Origin: Dehalococcoidia bacterium
Lineage (GTDB): Bacteria; Chloroflexota; Dehalococcoidia; Lucifugimonadales; Lucifugimonadaceae
Assembly: GCA_029936155.1 (NCBI GenBank)
Contig: JAPYUK010000004.1
Location: forward strand, 51,185 to 89,090
Direction: 5' to 3'
DNA: 37,906 nt
The notes under the pieces were generated by a model that saw nothing but the letters and a program-made list of their open reading frames with translations, was not told the DNA's origin and did not search any database. Shown here piece after piece: positions 34,973-37,906 of this stretch. Made by a program: the position numbers and the translations under genes. Positions within the stretch are counted from its first letter, which is position 1. Each line of letters starts with the position of its first letter.

Positions 34973-35269
34973 CTATCCAACTATTGCGAGAATGTCGCTC
35001 TCTCGAACGATCAGGTATTCAGTTCCGGCTTCCGCGTACTCGGTACCTGCGTACTTGGAGTAGATGACGGTCTGGCCGACTTTGACTTCGAGGTTGATGA
35101 GCGTGCCGTCGTCGGTAGTTCGGCCTGGGCCGGCTGCTACAACGGAGCCCTGCTGGGGCTTTTCTTTCGCAGTGTCAGGAATGATGATCCCGCCGGGAGA
35201 GGTTGATGCCTCGTCCTCGGAAGGCTCGATGATCACCCTGTCACCAAGCGGTGTGAGGTTCAGTGCCAC
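34973..35269 (-). CDS. groES: Co-chaperonin GroES (10 kDa)
   Basis: The heptameric lid of GroEL. The 98-residue product has the family start [17 protein letters not shown], the mobile loop [18 protein letters not shown], and [17 protein letters not shown]. Start is GTG with AAGGAG nine bases upstream. First gene of the groESL operon; a CIRCE-like operator is about 100 bp upstream. Confidence 0.98.
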   Translation of the reverse strand: MALNLTPLGDRVIIEPSEDEASTSPGGIIIPDTAKEKPQQGSVVAAGPGRTTDDGTLINLEVKVGQTVIYSKYAGTEYAEAGTEYLIVRESDILAIVG

Positions 35270-35370
35270 TGATTGTTTCTCCTTAGTGTAACGCGCGAAA
35301 TCTCGTTATTCAGGATGCTATAACCGGTGCGGACACACCAAATCAAACTCATATCCTGTCGATTTCACTT

Positions 35371-35397
35371 TTAGCACTCGACCATACCGACTGTTAG
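35371..35397. promoter_or_regulatory. Degenerate CIRCE (HrcA operator)
   Basis: TTAGCACTC-N9-GACTGTTAG. The left arm matches the CIRCE consensus exactly, the spacer is the canonical nine bases, and the right arm matches GAGTGCTAA at 6 of 9. It lies upstream of groES, as expected for HrcA repression. A longer-spaced arm TCGAGTGC at 35410-35417 also complements GCACTCGA (35374-35381), and CGACTG-TTAG-CAGTCG overlaps the right arm. Confidence 0.65.
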
Positions 35398-35547
35398 CAG
35401 TCGCGGGCTTCGAGTGCCAGCCAACGAATGATATGAACGGGAGACGGGCGCGTCAACTAGAGATGTCGGTCGTTGGTGGCACGTGCGAAGAAGAATTGTG
35501 ATGCGTTTTGGGTCGGGAAGGCGCGCACCCAACCCCGTCTTCCTTTA

Positions 35548-35584
35548 GCTCCGGGCGCACATTCGTGCTTGGTCGCGCGTCGCA
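35548..35584. repeat. Dispersed repeat, type C (copy 3, inverted)
   Basis: Reverse complement of 17444-17480 with one mismatch in 37 bases. Flanking bases to ~35625 are more weakly similar. Both copies can be read as the peptide ARPSTNVRPE. Confidence 0.88.
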
Positions 35585-35714
35585 ATCTATCCTCCCTCGG
35601 TTCCTCCCGAAGACAGGGATGAAGCGTCCCCGCAACAGAATCCTCGGGTTCGAGGACTTCGCTCTGGAAAATGGGTGGTTGGCGTGTACTGGCGTGCGAC
35701 GGCGGTTTCGGTGG

Positions 35715-36908
35715 TTACGGCTCTTGCGACTCGAACAGTACTTCGCCGTCGACTTCGATTTTCACCTGGCGTTGGTATTGGCGGAGAGTGTCGAGATTTA
35801 CTTCTACGCCGAGGCCGGGCGTGTCGGGGGCTGCAATGAGGCCATTTGAGTCTCGGAAGACGCCGGTGGGGGCGGTTAGGCCTAGGATCAGGGGTGATTC
35901 GCCTACAGGGTATTCGGTGAGGTCGAACTCTTCGTAGCCGGCGAAAACATGGATCGCGGATGCTACTGACAGGTGGCTCTTGAACGTGTGGTTGACGTAC
36001 TGTATGCCGAGTTCGTGAGCCCTGTCTGCGACGCGCTTGGATTCAGTGATACCGCCGATACGGCCAACGTCGATCTGAACGAAATCAAGTCCGGCGTTGG
36101 TCATCATGTCGTCGGCGGCACGGTAGAAGTCGGCTCCCTCGCCTCCGGCGATGCCAATTTTGACACCGTTTTCACGAACTCGATCGCTCAGCGCTTTATA
36201 GGCACCGACCTCTTCGGTTCTGAGCGGCTCTTCGAGCCATGTGACACCAAGATCGGCGAATGCAACTGCACGTTTATAAGCGGCGTCGACGTTGTCACCC
36301 CAGATGACTCCGGCGTCGACCATCAGTTTTGCGTCGAATCCGAGTCCGTCTCGTGCAGCTTGGACCAACGCGATATCGTCTTCTAGTGATCCCCTACCCA
36401 TCGGGCCCCAGCCGAACTTTGCCGCCCTAAAATCACGCCCAACGATTGAATCGGCGATTTTGCGGGTTTCAGCTGGATCATCCCCGAAGAGAACGCTCGC
36501 GTAGGGGAGCTTTCTATATGAGGCCTCGTGGCCAATCAGCTTCCAGACGGGCTCAGCCAGATGCTTGCCAAGAACGTCCCACATGGCGATGTCGGCACCA
36601 GCTACTGCGTGGTCGAGTTGCTGGATATCGAGTCCGTATTCACCGGCTTTGTTGCGAAGTCGAATCACGTCTTCTGGTGAATCGAGGGTTTCACCGATCA
36701 GCGCTTCGTTGATGTTGATGACGTTCGAGTGTGACATCGGCATCACGTACGCCGCCATCGAGATCAAAGGCGAAGCGTCGCATTCGCCCCAGCCTTCTAG
36801 GCCGTTGTCGGTGCGGATGCGGACTACGAGAGAATCCTGGGAGCCGTCGGCCGTCCGAGTGATTTCAGGGAGCGCGACGTAGAAGAGGTCGATAGCTTCG
36901 ATTTTCAC
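35715..36908 (-). CDS. Enolase-superfamily (mandelate racemase/muconate lactonizing) dehydratase
   Basis: The 397-residue product has the capping domain (residues 1-125) and the beta-barrel domain with metal ligands in MVDAGVIW (Asp), WLEEPL (Glu) and IAGGEGAD (Glu). The base motif is FRAAKFGWGPMG, where K-x-K is reduced to K-x-G, and a His (YVNHTFKSHLS) stands near the barrel's seventh strand. The family includes sugar-acid dehydratases. Start is GTG, four bases after the TAA of the DapA-like gene, so the two are co-translated. A role in making 2-keto-3-deoxy sugar acids that the DapA-like enzyme then cleaves is inference. Confidence 0.93.
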   Translation of the reverse strand: MKIEAIDLFYVALPEITRTADGSQDSLVVRIRTDNGLEGWGECDASPLISMAAYVMPMSHSNVININEALIGETLDSPEDVIRLRNKAGEYGLDIQQLDHAVAGADIAMWDVLGKHLAEPVWKLIGHEASYRKLPYASVLFGDDPAETRKIADSIVGRDFRAAKFGWGPMGRGSLEDDIALVQAARDGLGFDAKLMVDAGVIWGDNVDAAYKRAVAFADLGVTWLEEPLRTEEVGAYKALSDRVRENGVKIGIAGGEGADFYRAADDMMTNAGLDFVQIDVGRIGGITESKRVADRAHELGIQYVNHTFKSHLSVASAIHVFAGYEEFDLTEYPVGESPLILGLTAPTGVFRDSNGLIAAPDTPGLGVEVNLDTLRQYQRQVKIEVDGEVLFESQEP

Positions 36909-36912
36909 TTGG

Positions 36913-37836
36913 TTATGAAGCTTTCCAGGTCATCAGATCGTCGATACCAGCAAGAATGATGTCGTACTCGGCGAGATCGAATTGGTCGAGACTCTTCTTG
37001 CCGGGTGAACGGGTGGTCGGTGAGGTGATAACGCCTCGGCGGTAGAGGACTTCCTTGAACGCTCGCATACCGTAGAGGCTTTCATAGTTGTTCAATGGAG
37101 CCATGCGAGTGTGAATTTCTCGTGCGCCCGTTTCGTCGCCTTCTTCGAGCAGGTTCCAGATTTTTGAGTGGATGTCACCGAAGTGAGAGGCTGGCATGTT
37201 GCCGCACATACCTCGGTTGAACTCGGAAACTAGGAATTTACAGCCCATGCCACCCATAACACCTTTTACGGAGTCGCCAGCCTGTTCGAGTAGCCGGGTT
37301 GTTAGCTGGCCTGCGAACGCTGTTTCTTCCTTGACATAATCGACGTTGTCCACATTTTCGCAGAGTTCAGTCAGCTGCGCTGCGCTTAGGGGTGCTCCGC
37401 CTGAATGGTTTTGGACCCAGATTGGGATTTCGAGGGCGTCGCTTAATTGTTCGAAAAACGTGAGAACTTCTTGTGTCGATGGCGCCATGCTGTGGGGCGG
37501 CATTGCGATTACGGAGTCGAAGCCAACGCCCTGCGCGTACTTCGCCAGTTCGATTGAGTGGATATTCGATACGCCGGTTACGCCAGCGACGGTCGGGATT
37601 CGGTTATCGACGATTCCTGTAGTGATATCGAACACAGTTCGGCGTTCTTCATCGGTGAGCGACTGGTACTCACTAGCCATGACCGGCATTACGATGCCGT
37701 GGCAGCCATTTTCGACCGAAAAGTCTAGAACGCTTTCGAGTGAACGTATGTCGAGAGTGTCGTCCTCATTGAACGGAGTAGCGGGAATGCCGTAGATGCC
37801 GCGATATTGAGTCGGGTGTGTTGTGTTGTTCCTCAT
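36913..37836 (-). CDS. DapA/NAL-family aldolase or dehydratase
   Basis: The 307-residue product is a TIM-barrel Schiff-base lyase. The lysine is seen in DYVKEET. Opening YRGIYGIPATPFNEDDTLD is typical. However, the true DHDPS Tyr (Y-N-x-P) is replaced: the strand reads IPIWVQNHSGG, and the G-T-T-G-E loop reads MPVMASEY. It is therefore not a lysine-pathway DapA; a 2-keto-3-deoxy sugar acid aldolase or related enzyme is more likely. It is followed after four bases by the enolase-superfamily gene and preceded after 10 bases by another stop, so these three form an operon. Confidence 0.9.
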   Translation of the reverse strand: MRNNTTHPTQYRGIYGIPATPFNEDDTLDIRSLESVLDFSVENGCHGIVMPVMASEYQSLTDEERRTVFDITTGIVDNRIPTVAGVTGVSNIHSIELAKYAQGVGFDSVIAMPPHSMAPSTQEVLTFFEQLSDALEIPIWVQNHSGGAPLSAAQLTELCENVDNVDYVKEETAFAGQLTTRLLEQAGDSVKGVMGGMGCKFLVSEFNRGMCGNMPASHFGDIHSKIWNLLEEGDETGAREIHTRMAPLNNYESLYGMRAFKEVLYRRGVITSPTTRSPGKKSLDQFDLAEYDIILAGIDDLMTWKAS

Positions 37837-37846
37837 TCGTTGAGAG

Positions 37847-37906
37847 CTACTTTTTCCTGAGTCGCATGATGTAGTGGCGACCGCCCCGGGTGTATGGGGC
37901 GATGCT
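37847..37906 (-). CDS. C-terminal end of an unidentified gene (partial)
   Basis: The last 19 codons before TAG at 37847 read SIAPYTRGGRHYIMRLRKK and run off the window. It is 10 bases before the DapA-like ATG on the same strand, so it is probably part of that operon. Too short to assign a family. Confidence 0.55.
   Translation of the reverse strand, partial: SIAPYTRGGRHYIMRLRKK

Larger units (their letters stand above)
35270..35714. other. Intergenic region: groESL control region and repeat C
   Basis: No gene is evident in these 445 bp. The groES-proximal part holds the CIRCE-like site at 35371, and the distal part the inverted type C repeat at 35548. A minus-strand reading frame at 35453-35635 only translates the repeat. 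Confidence 0.6.

Noticed and set aside
35453-35635. 60-codon minus-strand ORF sharing ARPSTNVRPE with the frame at 17324
   Set aside because: The shared peptide is explained by the type C DNA repeat.

Overview
The window looks like a chromosomal piece of an uncultivated Chloroflexota bacterium, most likely of the marine SAR202/Dehalococcoidia type. That assignment is inference. It rests on the mix of moderate-GC housekeeping genes, an enolase-superfamily dehydratase, a Cys-type sulfatase, rhamnose mutarotases, DUF1800/DUF1501 genes, a UGSC-family gene, a short Chloroflexota-style pyrophosphatase-like gene, and many short palindromic intergenic repeats. No rRNA or tRNA gene was seen.

Layout. 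1-4108: recO and uvrA (DNA repair, minus strand). 4295-5761: sulfatase. 6044-11666: minus-strand block VanZ-like, small HTH-like protein, ybeY, dnaX, ybaB/ebfC, recR and a lipoprotein; dnaX-ybaB-recR is the classical replication/repair cluster. 11944-12796: two divergent rhamnose-mutarotase-like genes. 13040-13350: a pyrophosphatase-like gene broken by a CT-repeat frameshift. 13403-15029: an unnamed conserved protein followed by a UGSC selenoprotein read through an in-frame TGA. 15270-18016: DHA2-type transporter, VOC protein, TPR protein. 18159-21920: DUF1800, NHL-repeat and DUF1501 genes. 22048-24379: transporter-tail remnant, lpdA, small membrane protein. 24564-28610: truncated alanine dehydrogenase, class III aminotransferase, SDR remnant, MFS transporter, decayed response regulator. 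28780-33107: an accessory island with a candidate structured RNA, ParB-like protein, DUF5343-like protein, RmuC and the tail of a serine recombinase. 33285-35397: groES-groEL with a terminator and a degenerate CIRCE operator. 35715-37906: enolase-superfamily dehydratase, DapA-family lyase and the end of a third gene, tightly packed.

The most important observation is at 14484-15029. Conventional gene calling splits this gene into two ORFs at the TGA at 14778-14780. Both halves are in the same frame, and the join reads Asn-Gly-Asp-Sec-Gly-Ser-Cys, the signature of the UGSC (seleno)protein family. A stem-loop lies just after the TGA, where a bacterial SECIS element is expected. The organism would therefore need SelA, SelB, SelD and tRNA-Sec elsewhere in the genome.

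A second theme is genome decay mediated or accompanied by repeats. There are at least four dispersed repeat types. Remnants of an alanine dehydrogenase, an SDR, a transporter, a response regulator and a serine recombinase lie between intact genes. A third theme is carbohydrate or sugar-acid use, suggested by the sulfatase, the mutarotases and the dehydratase-aldolase pair.
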